From Prevotella sp. (lineage in GTDB: Bacteria > Bacteroidota > Bacteroidia > Bacteroidales > Bacteroidaceae), in NCBI GenBank assembly GCA_017459445.1, contig JAFUDJ010000022.1, forward strand, positions 38,612-102,611: a stretch of 64,000 bases of DNA, in the 5' to 3' direction. Position numbers and translations under genes: made by a program. The notes beneath the pieces were generated by a model. That model did not search any database, was not told the DNA's origin, and saw only the letters and a list, made by a program, of their open reading frames with translations. Each line of letters begins with the position of its first letter. The stretch's first letter is position 1. Shown in pieces: positions 38,647 through 46,705 of the stretch.

Positions 38647-39414
38647 ATGATGAAAGCAAGAAACATGGCATGGGCACTGATGCTGCCGCTACTGGCGGCA
38701 TCGTGCAAGAGCCACTATCAGGTGGCAGACATCCACCGCACACGCATCGTGGTGGATGCACGGTATGACGCGCAGCCCGACCAGCAAGCTGCCGAGTTCC
38801 TGAAACCTTACAAGCACGTGGTGGACAGCATCATGGGACCGGTGGTGGGGCGCTCGGCTCGCTACATGACACCAGACCGTCCGGAGAGCGAACTGACCAA
38901 CCTGGTGTCGGACATCCTGATGTGGGCCGCCAAGAGCTACAACGAGACGCCCGACTTTGCCGTCTACAACAAGGGCGGCGTGAGGGCCGACCTGCCGAAG
39001 GGCACCATCACCTACGGCGACGTGCTGGACATCGCACCGTTTGAGAACAAAATCGCCTTCGGCACGCTGAACGGCGCGGAGGTCATGGAGCTGTTCAGCC
39101 AGATAGCATCGACGGGCGGCGAGGGCGTGAGCCACGGCGTGCGCCTGGTCATCACTCCCGACAAGAAACTGCTGGAGGCCACGCTGAACGGCGAGGCCAT
39201 CGACCCGGCCAAGGACTACCGCATTGCCACCATCGACTACCTGCTGGGCGGCACGGACAAGATGGAGGCTTTCCTGAAGTGCCGCAACGTCGTGTCGCCA
39301 CAGGAGAAGATGAGCAACACGCGGTTCATCATCATGGACTACTTCCGCGAACAGGCCCGGCAGGGCAAGGAGGTGGACGCCCAGATAGAGGGAAGAATAA
39401 CGGTGAAGAAGTAA
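38647..39414 (+). CDS. 5'-nucleotidase C-terminal domain lipoprotein
   Basis: 255 residues from the ATG at 38647 (a GTG at 38641 and an ATG at 38650 are alternatives). Lipoprotein signal with LAASCKSHYQ. The remainder is a 5_nucleotid_C domain: SELTNLVSDILMWAAKSYNETPDFAVYNKGGVRADLP, GDVLDIAPFENKIAFGTLNGAEVMELF, YRIATIDYLLGG. In most bacteria this domain is fused behind a metallophosphatase; here the catalytic half is encoded by the next gene, so the two likely act as a pair in nucleotide or UDP-sugar hydrolysis in the periplasm. Confidence 0.9.
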   Translation: MMKARNMAWALMLPLLAASCKSHYQVADIHRTRIVVDARYDAQPDQQAAEFLKPYKHVVDSIMGPVVGRSARYMTPDRPESELTNLVSDILMWAAKSYNETPDFAVYNKGGVRADLPKGTITYGDVLDIAPFENKIAFGTLNGAEVMELFSQIASTGGEGVSHGVRLVITPDKKLLEATLNGEAIDPAKDYRIATIDYLLGGTDKMEAFLKCRNVVSPQEKMSNTRFIIMDYFREQARQGKEVDAQIEGRITVKK

Positions 39415-39439
39415 AAACAGAAAAAAAACGAAGACGACT

Positions 39440-40321
39440 ATGAAGACAAACTGCTATATATATAATAAGGTGGTGAAATGGGCGGTAGTGCTTTTACCTT
39501 TTTACCTTTTTACCTTTTTACCTTTCACGGCTTCGGCCAAGAAGCAGAAGCAGCTGGTGATTCTACACACCAACGACACGCACTCGACGATATTCCCCAT
39601 CAACGAGCAACTGCCCGATACCATGAAGGCCGGACGGGGCGGATTCCTGCGGCGAATCGTCATGCTGAAGGAAGAGCGCGCCAAGCATCCCGACCTGCTG
39701 TACTTCGACTCGGGCGACTTCTGCCAGGGGTCGGCCTACTACACCATGTACAAAGGCGACGTGGAGATAGGGCTGATGAACCAGATGGGCATCGACGCAT
39801 CGACCGTCGGCAACCATGAGTTCGACTTCGGACTGGAGAACATGGCGCGCATCTTCAAGATGGCCAACTTCCCCATCCTATGCACCAACTACGACTTTAC
39901 GGGCACGGTGATGGAGGGCGTCTGCAAACCGTGGACCATCATCAAGCGCAACGGCGTGAAGATTGGCGTCTTCGCCCTCTGCCCGAAGATGCGGGGACTG
40001 GTCAGCGACAAGAACTGCGTCGGCGTGAAATACCTGGACCCGGCACGCGTAGCCCTCGAAACAGCCACCATGCTGAAGGAGGAGAAGAAGTGCGACATGG
40101 TTATCTGCATATCACACCTGGGATGGAACAGCCGGCAGGGCGAGGACGACCAGTACATGATTCAGGGCTCGCGCAACATCGACCTGGTATTAGGCGGCCA
40201 CACGCATACCTACATGCCGTCGCTGGAACACTGGAACGACATGGACGGCAAGCCCGTGCCCGTGGACCAGAACGGCAAGCATGCCATCTTCGTGGGCAAG
40301 CTGGTCATCGACCTGAAATAG
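39440..40321 (+). CDS. 5'-nucleotidase/metallophosphatase catalytic domain protein
   Basis: 293 residues. Metallophosphatase motifs in order: LVILHTNDTHSTIFPI, YFDSGDFCQGSAYY, STVGNHEFDFG, ISHLGWNSRQG, LVLGGHTHTYMP. The signal peptide is LLPFYLFTFLPFTASAK and much of it is encoded by four copies of an 8-bp unit TTTTTACC (39493-39524); a gain or loss of one unit would shift frame. It is 25 bp downstream of the C-domain gene. Reversed order of the two halves compared with the fused enzyme. Confidence 0.9.
   Translation: MKTNCYIYNKVVKWAVVLLPFYLFTFLPFTASAKKQKQLVILHTNDTHSTIFPINEQLPDTMKAGRGGFLRRIVMLKEERAKHPDLLYFDSGDFCQGSAYYTMYKGDVEIGLMNQMGIDASTVGNHEFDFGLENMARIFKMANFPILCTNYDFTGTVMEGVCKPWTIIKRNGVKIGVFALCPKMRGLVSDKNCVGVKYLDPARVALETATMLKEEKKCDMVICISHLGWNSRQGEDDQYMIQGSRNIDLVLGGHTHTYMPSLEHWNDMDGKPVPVDQNGKHAIFVGKLVIDLK
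39493..39526 (+). repeat. 8-bp tandem repeat TTTTTACC in a signal-peptide coding region
   Basis: Four consecutive units within codons 18-29 of the metallophosphatase gene. Eight is not a multiple of three. Confidence 0.85.
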
Positions 40322-40324
40322 GAA

Positions 40325-41071
40325 CTACTCGAAATAGAAGGTAAGGACAAACATCTTGGACTGCGCGCTGCTGACGCTGGAGGCAAAGCCCCGAAGGTTG
40401 GCATCGCGCAGTTCTTTGATATGGTTCTTGTCAAGCACGTCGCCTAAGCCGAAGCAGAACTTCAGCTCGGGAATGAGCTTGAAAAAGGGCAGATACAGGT
40501 CGCAGCCCAGACCGATTTCGAGCATGGTGTTGAAGCGCTTGATGCGCACCAGGTCCTGGTCGCCGCCCGTCAGGTTTATCATCGGGTTCACGCCCGCCAT
40601 GATGTAGGGACGGTGGTTGTTCCAGCGAGGCGCCGCAAACTTGATGTCGATGGGCAGGGAGACGTACGTGTTCTTGAGGTCTTGCGTCTGCTTGCGGGGC
40701 TGTCCGAACTCGTCCTGGTGCAACATGTCGATGAACGTCAGGTGCTTGGCACCGAAATGCATGGTCGGCGTCACGCGAAGCGAGAAATGGTCGTGAAGGC
40801 GCAACTCGCCCAGAACACCCACGGAAAAGCCCGCATTCCACCGGTCGGCATCGCACAGGATGTACTGCTCCGTGCTGACACCGTCGTCGTCGGTCACCAT
40901 GTGAGGACCGACGTTCTGGAACTCAATGTCCTGCAAGTGGGCACCGACCAGAATGCCGAAATGCAAGAAGCGCAGGTCGGTATACGGCTTGTTCTGCACA
41001 CGACGGTCGCTCTGGGCCGTGGCGGCCAGGCATAGCGTACTGATGGCGATGATAAACAATAAGCGTTTCAT
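40325..41071 (-). CDS. porT: PorT-family outer-membrane protein (type IX secretion)
   Basis: 248 residues from the ATG at 41071 (signal MKRLLFIIAISTLCLAATAQ). Family hallmarks: FGILVGAHLQDIEFQN, SLRVTPTMHFGAKHL, YVSLPIDIKFAAPRWNNHRPYIMAGVNPM and LEIGLGCDLYLPFFKLIPELKFCFGLGDVL. PorT is an outer-membrane barrel needed for T9SS secretion in Porphyromonas. Its presence fits the C-terminal tails seen on proteins at 3032, 16121 and 59627. Convergent with the metallophosphatase gene, three bases apart. Confidence 0.85.
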   Translation of the reverse strand: MKRLLFIIAISTLCLAATAQSDRRVQNKPYTDLRFLHFGILVGAHLQDIEFQNVGPHMVTDDDGVSTEQYILCDADRWNAGFSVGVLGELRLHDHFSLRVTPTMHFGAKHLTFIDMLHQDEFGQPRKQTQDLKNTYVSLPIDIKFAAPRWNNHRPYIMAGVNPMINLTGGDQDLVRIKRFNTMLEIGLGCDLYLPFFKLIPELKFCFGLGDVLDKNHIKELRDANLRGFASSVSSAQSKMFVLTFYFE

Positions 41072-41168
41072 ACTTTCTATAACGCAGAACATCGGCCATT
41101 ATTATTTCGACGGCGTATAAATTACAAAATTACCTCACTAAAATTAGGTATATTTCAAAAATATTCCG

Positions 41169-41176
41169 TACCTTTG
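41169..41176 (+). promoter_or_regulatory. -7 box (TACCTTTG) for the ferredoxin gene
   Basis: TACCTTTG 48 bp before the ATG at 41225. No clear TTTG at the expected -33 spacing. Confidence 0.55.
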
Positions 41177-41224
41177 CATCACAATTTTTAAGTACTTTAT
41201 TAACTCATTTAAATAGAAAAAATT

Positions 41225-41392
41225 ATGGCATACGTAATTGGTGACGACTGCATCGCTTGCGGAACATGTATTGATGAGTGCCCCGCTGGAGCAATCTCTG
41301 AAGGTGACAAGTATTCAATCAACCCCGATGTCTGCACGGAGTGCGGCACATGCGCTGACGTTTGTCCGTCAGAGGCTATCAGCCTTCCCTAA
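41225..41392 (+). CDS. Two-[4Fe-4S] ferredoxin
   Basis: 55 residues. Two CxxCxxCxxxC(P) clusters: CIACGTCIDECP (residues 9-20) and CTECGTCADVCP (36-47), with the pseudo-twofold layout of clostridial-type ferredoxins. Electron carrier for low-potential anaerobic reactions. A TACCTTTG box lies at 41169-41176 and a hairpin terminator follows, so it is a single-gene unit. Confidence 0.95.
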   Translation: MAYVIGDDCIACGTCIDECPAGAISEGDKYSINPDVCTECGTCADVCPSEAISLP

Positions 41393-41417
41393 CACGGGAC
41401 GACAATATGATGTGGTT

Positions 41418-41475
41418 AAAAAAACGGCGGGCTTTCCTTGTGGAAGCCCGTTTTTCTTTATCACCGCCGTTTTTT
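41418..41475 (+). terminator. Hairpin terminator after the ferredoxin gene
   Basis: CGGGCTTTCC ttgt GGAAGCCCG followed by TTTTTC, enclosed by a second pairing AAAACGGCGG / CCGCCGTTTT. Confidence 0.8.
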
Positions 41476-41487
41476 CCCCGAAATAAT

Positions 41488-41518
41488 TTTGTATTATCCG
41501 CCGTAATCCGTAATTTTG
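41488..41518 (+). promoter_or_regulatory. Promoter of the rRNA methyltransferase gene
   Basis: TTTG 41488-41491, 19 bp, TAATTTTG 41511-41518. The in-frame TTG at 41516 lies in the box, so the ATG at 41549 is taken as start. Confidence 0.7.
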
Positions 41519-41548
41519 CATTCGCAAAACGAGAAAGACAACGGACAC

Positions 41549-42844
41549 ATGGCACAGCTTCCGGCAGCATTTACCGAATATACCCGACGGCTGATGGGCG
41601 AAGAGCGCTTCAGCAGCTACCTCCGTTCGTTCGACGAAAAGCCGCCCGTGAGCATCCGCCTCAACCCCCGGAAGACGGGCGACAAGCGGTGGACGGCAAG
41701 GGACGGCGAAGCGGTGCCCTGGTGCCGCAACGGCTACTACCTGCCCCGACGGCCTAACTTCACCATGGACCCGCTGCTGCATGCCGGCTGCTACTACGTG
41801 CAGGAGGCGGCCTCGATGTTTCTGGACGAAGTCCTGCGACAGGACTTCGTCAATGGACAATGGATAATGGATAATGGGCAAGGGCCGACGGGCAATGGAC
41901 AATGGACAATGGATAATGGACAATGGTTAGACCTTTGTGCCGCCCCGGGCGGCAAGTCGACCCTGCTGCGCGCCGCATTGCCCGACGACTGCACGCTCTA
42001 CTCCAACGAACCCGTGCGACAGCGCGCCAGCATCCTGGCCGAGAACATAGCGAAATGGGGCGGACAGAACCATGTCGTCACCAACTGCTACCCCCGCGAC
42101 TACCGCAAGGCGAAGATGCGCTTCGACGCTATCCTCTGCGACGTGCCATGCTCTGGCGAAGGCATGTTCCGCAAGGACCCTGCCACCATCCGCGAGTGGA
42201 GCCCGCAACAGGTGGAGAAATGCTGGCAGCTGCAGCGTGACATCGTCGACGACGCATGGGCATGTCTGAACGACGGCGGACTACTGATATATAGTACGTG
42301 TACCTTTAATACCAAGGAGAACGAGGAGAACATCCGCTACTTTCTGGAACAGTATGACGCCCGGCTGCTGCCCGTTGCAACACGCCCGGAATGGAACATC
42401 ACCGGCTCGCTGCTCGAAGGCTTCGACCAACCCGTCTACCGTTTCATACCCGGCATCACACGCAGCGAGGGACTGTTCCTGTGTGTCCTGCAAAAAGACG
42501 GCCGGCTACCGCACGAGGACGGCAAGGCACATAAGGCCGACAAGGCCAACGGGGTGAAGCCCTACAGGCCCTATGAGGCGTATGAGTCCTATAAGCCCAT
42601 GGCCTCCCCCACCCCTCAGGCGGAGCTGACCTACCAGCAAGCCATGGCCTACCTGCGCCACGAAGCCCTGCAACTGCCCGCCGATACGCCACGCGGCATC
42701 GTGGAAGTGACGTTCATGGGCCAGCCGCTCGGGCCGGTAAAGAACATCGGGACGCGCGCCAACAACCTCTATCCCAAGGAGTGGAAGGTTAAGACGACAC
42801 ACATTGCGCCAGTCTATGACCCCGTCCTATCACCCATCACCTAA
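41549..42844 (+). CDS. RsmF/NOL1-type rRNA (cytosine-5) methyltransferase
   Basis: 431 residues. SAM-binding motif LDLCAAPGGKSTLL, SNEPVRQRASILAENIAKWG, the DAILCDVPCSGEGMFRKDP catalytic Cys block and YSTCTFNTKENEENI (second Cys), with a C-terminal PUA-like region (LRHEALQLPADTPRGIVEVTFMGQPLG). Most like RsmF/YebU m5C methyltransferases. Two low-complexity insertions are unusual: residues about 101-127 (NGQWIMDNGQG..GNGQWTMDNGQW) directly before motif I, and about 324-353 (HKADKANGVKPYRPYEAYES). Confidence 0.9.
   Translation: MAQLPAAFTEYTRRLMGEERFSSYLRSFDEKPPVSIRLNPRKTGDKRWTARDGEAVPWCRNGYYLPRRPNFTMDPLLHAGCYYVQEAASMFLDEVLRQDFVNGQWIMDNGQGPTGNGQWTMDNGQWLDLCAAPGGKSTLLRAALPDDCTLYSNEPVRQRASILAENIAKWGGQNHVVTNCYPRDYRKAKMRFDAILCDVPCSGEGMFRKDPATIREWSPQQVEKCWQLQRDIVDDAWACLNDGGLLIYSTCTFNTKENEENIRYFLEQYDARLLPVATRPEWNITGSLLEGFDQPVYRFIPGITRSEGLFLCVLQKDGRLPHEDGKAHKADKANGVKPYRPYEAYESYKPMASPTPQAELTYQQAMAYLRHEALQLPADTPRGIVEVTFMGQPLGPVKNIGTRANNLYPKEWKVKTTHIAPVYDPVLSPIT
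41850..41926 (+). repeat. 9-bp tandem repeat (CAATGGACAATGGATAATGG type) inside the methyltransferase gene
   Basis: Units CAATGGACA, ATGGATAAT and GGCAATGGA repeat about eight times in frame and encode NGQW/MDNGQ. Confidence 0.85.
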
Positions 42845-42925
42845 CACCGGACAACCATTTACCGAACACCCATCACCTATTACCCATTACCCATCACCTA
42901 TTACCTAATTACCCATCACCCGACT
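42845..42925 (+). repeat. ACCCATTACCCATCACCTATT repeats upstream of thyA
   Basis: Seven to eight imperfect 7-8 bp units (ACCCATC, ACCTATT, ACCCATT) fill the whole 81-bp gap. No promoter box is evident, so thyA may be co-transcribed with the methyltransferase gene. Confidence 0.75.
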
Positions 42926-43741
42926 ATGAAGCAATATTTAGACATACTTGACCGCATCCTCCGCGAGGGAACCCAGAAGGGCGACCGCACGGGAACAGGC
43001 ACCATCAGCATCTTCGGCACACAAAGCCGCTACAACCTCGACGACGGGTTCCCCGTGCTCACCACCAAGAAACTGCACCTGAAAAGCATCATCTATGAGC
43101 TGCTGTGGTTCCTGCAGGGCGATACCAACGTGCGCTATCTGCAAAAACATGGCGTGCGCATCTGGAACGAATGGGCCGACGAAAACGGCGAGCTGGGCCC
43201 CGTCTACGGCCACCAGTGGCGGTCGTGGCCCGACTACAACGGCGGCACCATCGACCAGATACAATATGTCGTGGACCAGCTGAAGAACAATCCGAACTCA
43301 CGCCGCATGCTCGTCTCGGCATGGAACGTGGCCGAGGTGAACCGCATGGCACTGCCCCCATGCCACACCATCTTCCAGTTCTACGTCGACTATCCAGACG
43401 GAGCCGACGCACAAGGACGCCTGTCGCTACAGCTCTACCAGCGCTCGGCCGACACCTTCCTCGGCGTACCGTTCAACATCGCCAGCTACGCCCTGCTGCT
43501 GCAGATGATGGCGCAGGTGACGGGCTACAAGGCCGGCGACTTCATCCATACCACGGGCGACACACACCTCTACCTGAACCATATCGAACAGGCCCGCCTA
43601 CAACTGACCCGCGAGCCGCGCCCCCTGCCAACCATGAGGCTCAACCCCGACGTAAAAAGCATCTTCGACTTCCACTACGAGGACTTCGAGCTGGTAGGCT
43701 ACGACCCACATCCGCACATCAAGGCCGAGGTATCGGTGTAG
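42926..43741 (+). CDS. thyA: Thymidylate synthase
   Basis: 271 residues, close to the usual 264. Folate/dUMP motifs [45 protein letters not shown], catalytic Cys in [12 protein letters not shown], and [22 protein letters not shown]. Makes dTMP from dUMP with methylene-tetrahydrofolate, yielding dihydrofolate that FolA (44585) recycles. folA lies on the opposite strand, with a toxin-antitoxin pair between. Confidence 0.97.
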   Translation: MKQYLDILDRILREGTQKGDRTGTGTISIFGTQSRYNLDDGFPVLTTKKLHLKSIIYELLWFLQGDTNVRYLQKHGVRIWNEWADENGELGPVYGHQWRSWPDYNGGTIDQIQYVVDQLKNNPNSRRMLVSAWNVAEVNRMALPPCHTIFQFYVDYPDGADAQGRLSLQLYQRSADTFLGVPFNIASYALLLQMMAQVTGYKAGDFIHTTGDTHLYLNHIEQARLQLTREPRPLPTMRLNPDVKSIFDFHYEDFELVGYDPHPHIKAEVSV

Positions 43742-43813
43742 CTATAGCTGTAGTACAGCCCTTGTATCTTGGTCGTGTCCATCATTGCTTTTTTGATTTT
43801 TCTTTGTGATTAG

Positions 43814-43844
43814 TTTGTTTATTCTGAGTTTTTGCTTAACTTTG
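43814..43844 (+). promoter_or_regulatory. Promoter of the VapBC-like pair
   Basis: TTTG 43814-43817, 19 bp, TAACTTTG 43837-43844, 26 bp before the antitoxin ATG at 43871. Confidence 0.75.
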
Positions 43845-43870
43845 CAACGAAATCATTCAACAATAGGCTT

Positions 43871-44131
43871 ATGACTACATATGCATTGAACAATCTGTGG
43901 ACTTACCTGCAGGGGCTTTCGCTATCGCAGGGTGACCGAGAGTGGTTGGCTGACAAGTTGATTATGCCCACAAAGGTTCAGGAGGAAACGGCTAAAGACG
44001 ATTCCTTGTCAGAATTCCTTAAGATGGAAGGAATATGGTCTGAGGATGCCGAGGGCGAGGAGTATTATCAGATGATGAAGCATCGCAACGATGGTCGTCC
44101 CCTTAATCGTGAAATCAATCTTGATGATTAG
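43871..44131 (+). CDS. Putative antitoxin of a PIN-domain toxin pair
   Basis: 86 residues from the ATG at 43871 (an in-frame upstream codon at 43832 would lie inside the promoter). It starts NNLWTYLQGLSLSQGDREWLADKL and ends in an acidic, disordered-looking tail (MMKHRNDGRPLNREINLDD), a layout seen in short Bacteroidales antitoxins encoded just before PIN toxins. There is no clear DNA-binding motif. It ends 5 bp before the toxin start. Confidence 0.7.
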   Translation: MTTYALNNLWTYLQGLSLSQGDREWLADKLIMPTKVQEETAKDDSLSEFLKMEGIWSEDAEGEEYYQMMKHRNDGRPLNREINLDD

Positions 44132-44136
44132 GTTGC

Positions 44137-44541
44137 ATGAAAGGGTTTATTATCGATTCTGATACTTGGATTGAGTATTTCCATCATCGTAGTGGTGTTG
44201 GAGCGCATATTGCGCAAGTACAAAAGAACGAGATTTTTACTTCCGAGGTTTCGATAGCTGAACTCACATATGGTGCTTTGCATAGCCAAAACGTTCAGAA
44301 ACACTTGAGAGAACCAGAGATGATAAGAAAAAACTTCCAGGTTCTTCCAATCGTCAAAGACTGGACCCGTGACTATGCAGAGATTCGCCATGCACTCGCT
44401 TGCCAAGGAGTGACAGTTGGTGACCTTGATATTCTTATTGCCGTCACCGCCCGCCATTATGAACTGACGGTGGTTACGCACAACACCAAGCATTTCAGCA
44501 AAATGCCTGGTATAAGCTGTGTGGACTGGGTGGACAAATAG
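44137..44541 (+). CDS. PIN-domain (VapC-like) toxin ribonuclease
   Basis: 134 residues. PIN acidic residues are visible: IIDSDTWIEYF (first Asp), SEVSIAELTYGAL (Glu), VGDLDILIAVTARHYELTVVTHNTKHF (third Asp; Asn/Thr at the fourth site). VapC toxins cut tRNA or rRNA. Co-directional with the antitoxin and independent of thyA by its own promoter. Confidence 0.88.
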   Translation: MKGFIIDSDTWIEYFHHRSGVGAHIAQVQKNEIFTSEVSIAELTYGALHSQNVQKHLREPEMIRKNFQVLPIVKDWTRDYAEIRHALACQGVTVGDLDILIAVTARHYELTVVTHNTKHFSKMPGISCVDWVDK

Positions 44542-44584
44542 TGGCTCTGTTCACACGCTCGCGCGAACCTTCATCATATATTAC

Positions 44585-45070
44585 CTACTGCTTCTTACGA
44601 ACGTAATCCACAAACGCATAGGGGAAGGCATGGCGGTCGTCAGGGGCATGTTTCTCCGCTGACACCACCTGCCAGTCGCTGTAGTCGGGGAAGAAGGCAT
44701 CGGCCTCGGCAGGGGTGTCGTCGACTTCCGTCAGACAAAGGCGGTCGGCAAACTGCATGGCTTGCCGATAGACCGACGCGCCACCTATGATATATATATC
44801 CTCGTCGGGCCGGCAACTGTGCAAGGCGGCATCAAGAGCGGGATAGACATCACAGCCGGGAAAATCCTTAGCCGTAGACGACAGCACGACGTTGCGACGA
44901 TTGGGCAGGGCACCCTTGGGCAGCGACTCAAAGGTCTTGCGCCCCATCACGACGGTATGGCCGGTGGTAAGCGCCTTAAACCGCTTCAGGTCGTTGGGCA
45001 GCCAATAAAGCAACTTGTTTTGAAAGCCAATAGCCCTGTTACGGGCTATGGCTGCTATGATGGTTATCAT
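44585..45070 (-). CDS. folA: Dihydrofolate reductase
   Basis: 161 residues. MITIIAAIARNRAIGFQNKLLYWLPNDLKRFKALTTGHTVVMGRKTFESLP carries the substrate and NADPH motifs (Asp27-equivalent in LPNDLKRF); IYIIGGASVYRQAM is the Gly-Gly motif. Reduces dihydrofolate made by ThyA. It lies 29 bp downstream of the Lrp regulator gene and may be transcribed with it. Confidence 0.95.
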   Translation of the reverse strand: MITIIAAIARNRAIGFQNKLLYWLPNDLKRFKALTTGHTVVMGRKTFESLPKGALPNRRNVVLSSTAKDFPGCDVYPALDAALHSCRPDEDIYIIGGASVYRQAMQFADRLCLTEVDDTPAEADAFFPDYSDWQVVSAEKHAPDDRHAFPYAFVDYVRKKQ

Positions 45071-45099
45071 TTGCTTTCTTAGAGTAGCATACGTTAAGG

Positions 45100-45579
45100 C
45101 TATTCGTCAGCGGAAGCCAGTTCGGTGACGGGCAAGAGGCGCTCGAAGGCCGAATGGAACGAGATGAGGGTCTCGCTGCTCGACAGTCCTAACGGCTGCA
45201 GTTTGTCGTGAATGAGCGTCAGCAGGTCGTGGTTGTTCTTTGCGTAAATCTTGATGAACATGTCGAAATTACCCGTCGTATAGTGGCACTCGGTCACTTC
45301 GGGAATACGCTTCAACTCTTCAACAACCTGGTCGAAGGTCTCCGGGTCTTTCAGATTCAGGCCGATGAAGGCACACGTCTCATAGCCTATCTTCTCCGGG
45401 TCTATTACAAATTGCGAACCCTTTAGGATTCCCAGGTTGGTTAACTTCTGAATACGCTGATGGATAGCAGCACCGCTGACATTACAGATGCGGGCCACTT
45501 CGAGGAAGGGCACACGGGCATCCTTGCTTATCATCTGCAGTATCTGCTTGTCCAGCTTGTCAAGTTTTTGATTTGCCAT
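45100..45579 (-). CDS. Lrp/AsnC-family transcriptional regulator
   Basis: 159 residues from the ATG at 45579. N-terminal winged helix (LDKLDKQILQMISKDARVPFLEVARICNVSGAAIHQRIQKL) and C-terminal RAM/AsnC ligand domain (FIGLNLKDPETFDQVVEELKRIPEVTECHYTTGNFDMFIKI). Feast/famine-type regulators respond to amino acids; the target is unknown. A TATCTTTG box on the minus strand at 45614-45607 supports the start. Confidence 0.93.
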   Translation of the reverse strand: MANQKLDKLDKQILQMISKDARVPFLEVARICNVSGAAIHQRIQKLTNLGILKGSQFVIDPEKIGYETCAFIGLNLKDPETFDQVVEELKRIPEVTECHYTTGNFDMFIKIYAKNNHDLLTLIHDKLQPLGLSSSETLISFHSAFERLLPVTELASADE

Positions 45580-45606
45580 ATCTGTTTCTTTATTATTTTT
45601 CGTCTG

Positions 45607-45614
45607 CAAAGATA
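45607..45614 (-). promoter_or_regulatory. -7 box (TATCTTTG) for the Lrp regulator
   Basis: The minus strand reads TATCTTTG 28 bp before the ATG at 45579. Confidence 0.55.
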
Positions 45615-45679
45615 CAACAAAATATTGAGAAAAGCAACAATTTATAAGAAAAAGTGGCTAAAAAGTTGGAAAATATCAC

Positions 45680-46141
45680 CTATTTCTCCTTTTTAACCGC
45701 CGAATAGTTAATATTCAAGGCTCCAACAGCGCGCAATTCCTGTTTGACATCATTGATGATTCCCATCTCCGTGTCGCGGTCGGCCCGGATGCTGACCACC
45801 ATGTGCTGCCGCTCATGCTCAGCCATTTTGCTACGCTCGTGCTGGATTTCACGGCCTATCTCGCTGACGGCGACATAGCGGTTGTTCAGCTGGATGCACG
45901 TCTCGTCAGACGTCTGGCGCCCCTGTGCGTCGACAGGCTTACCGATGAAGATGTATACCAGCCCGGCCTTTTGCGCCTTTTCCACCTCGGTACCCTGAGG
46001 AACCTCATAGCGCACCTTCGGCTCGACGTCGCGCATGTGGGTGACTATCATGAAGAAGAACAGCACGGTGAATATCAGGTCGGGCAGCGAGGCGAGGTTC
46101 AACCCCGGCACGTCACGCTGCGGTCGGCGCCAGCGACTCAT
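45680..46141 (-). CDS. ExbD/TolR-family biopolymer transport protein (second copy)
   Basis: 153 residues. A short cytoplasmic N-terminus (MSRWRRPQRDVPGLNLASLPDLIFTVLFFFMIVTHM) with one transmembrane helix carrying the conserved Asp (LPDLIF), then a periplasmic domain (VSIRADRDTEMGIINDVKQELRAVGALNINYS). Part of a proton-driven ExbB-ExbD motor. It overlaps the upstream exbD by four bases (ATGA). Confidence 0.92.
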   Translation of the reverse strand: MSRWRRPQRDVPGLNLASLPDLIFTVLFFFMIVTHMRDVEPKVRYEVPQGTEVEKAQKAGLVYIFIGKPVDAQGRQTSDETCIQLNNRYVAVSEIGREIQHERSKMAEHERQHMVVSIRADRDTEMGIINDVKQELRAVGALNINYSAVKKEK

Positions 46142-46677
46142 ACGCCACCTCCTTTCTCTACCGTGCTCTGCTGCGAAGCCATGCCTTCACTGATGCGCTG
46201 CGGATAGCGGGCCATGACGGCTTCGCGCTCTTCCGGCGTACACTGGTTGAAATAATGACCGTACAACCGGCGGGCCATGCGGTCGCGCAGCCGATGATAG
46301 GCAGCCACCACGGCGTTCTGCATCTCGAAATAGCCGTTATAGCTGGCATGGCGGTCGGCCTCGACGGCGATGACATAACGGTCGCCCTGACGGGAGGCAA
46401 CAAACGACTCCACCTGCTGCTGCAGCTCCCGGGCAGTGACCTGCCGGTCGTCGCAATAGAGGAGGTCGTCGCCGTCTATCCGCACCTGCAACACATTGGA
46501 GCGGTTGATGTCGCGTTGCTCCTGCTGTTGCTCCTCCTGAGGCGACAGCTTACGTCCCATGCCTTTGTCGGTGTCCATCGATGACGTCACCAGAAAGAAC
46601 ACCAACAGCATGAACGAAATGTCAGCTGTCGACGTAGTGTTGAGCTCGGGTATTTCCCTGTGTCTGCGCCTAAGCAA
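46138..46677 (-). CDS. ExbD/TolR-family biopolymer transport protein (first copy), TTG start
   Basis: 179 residues. LRRRHREIPELNTTSTADISFMLLVFFLVTSSMD is the ExbD N-terminus and helix with the conserved Asp (TADISFM). The only initiation codon in a suitable place is TTG at 46677-46675, because a TAA lies five codons upstream in frame and no ATG precedes the helix; AGAGGGA sits before it. The periplasmic part is somewhat longer than in the second copy and ends in a Ser/Gln-rich tail. Confidence 0.9.
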   Translation of the reverse strand: MLRRRHREIPELNTTSTADISFMLLVFFLVTSSMDTDKGMGRKLSPQEEQQQEQRDINRSNVLQVRIDGDDLLYCDDRQVTARELQQQVESFVASRQGDRYVIAVEADRHASYNGYFEMQNAVVAAYHRLRDRMARRLYGHYFNQCTPEEREAVMARYPQRISEGMASQQSTVEKGGGV

Positions 46678-46705
46678 TGTCCCTCTGCGTTATGTGAATG
46701 ATTTC

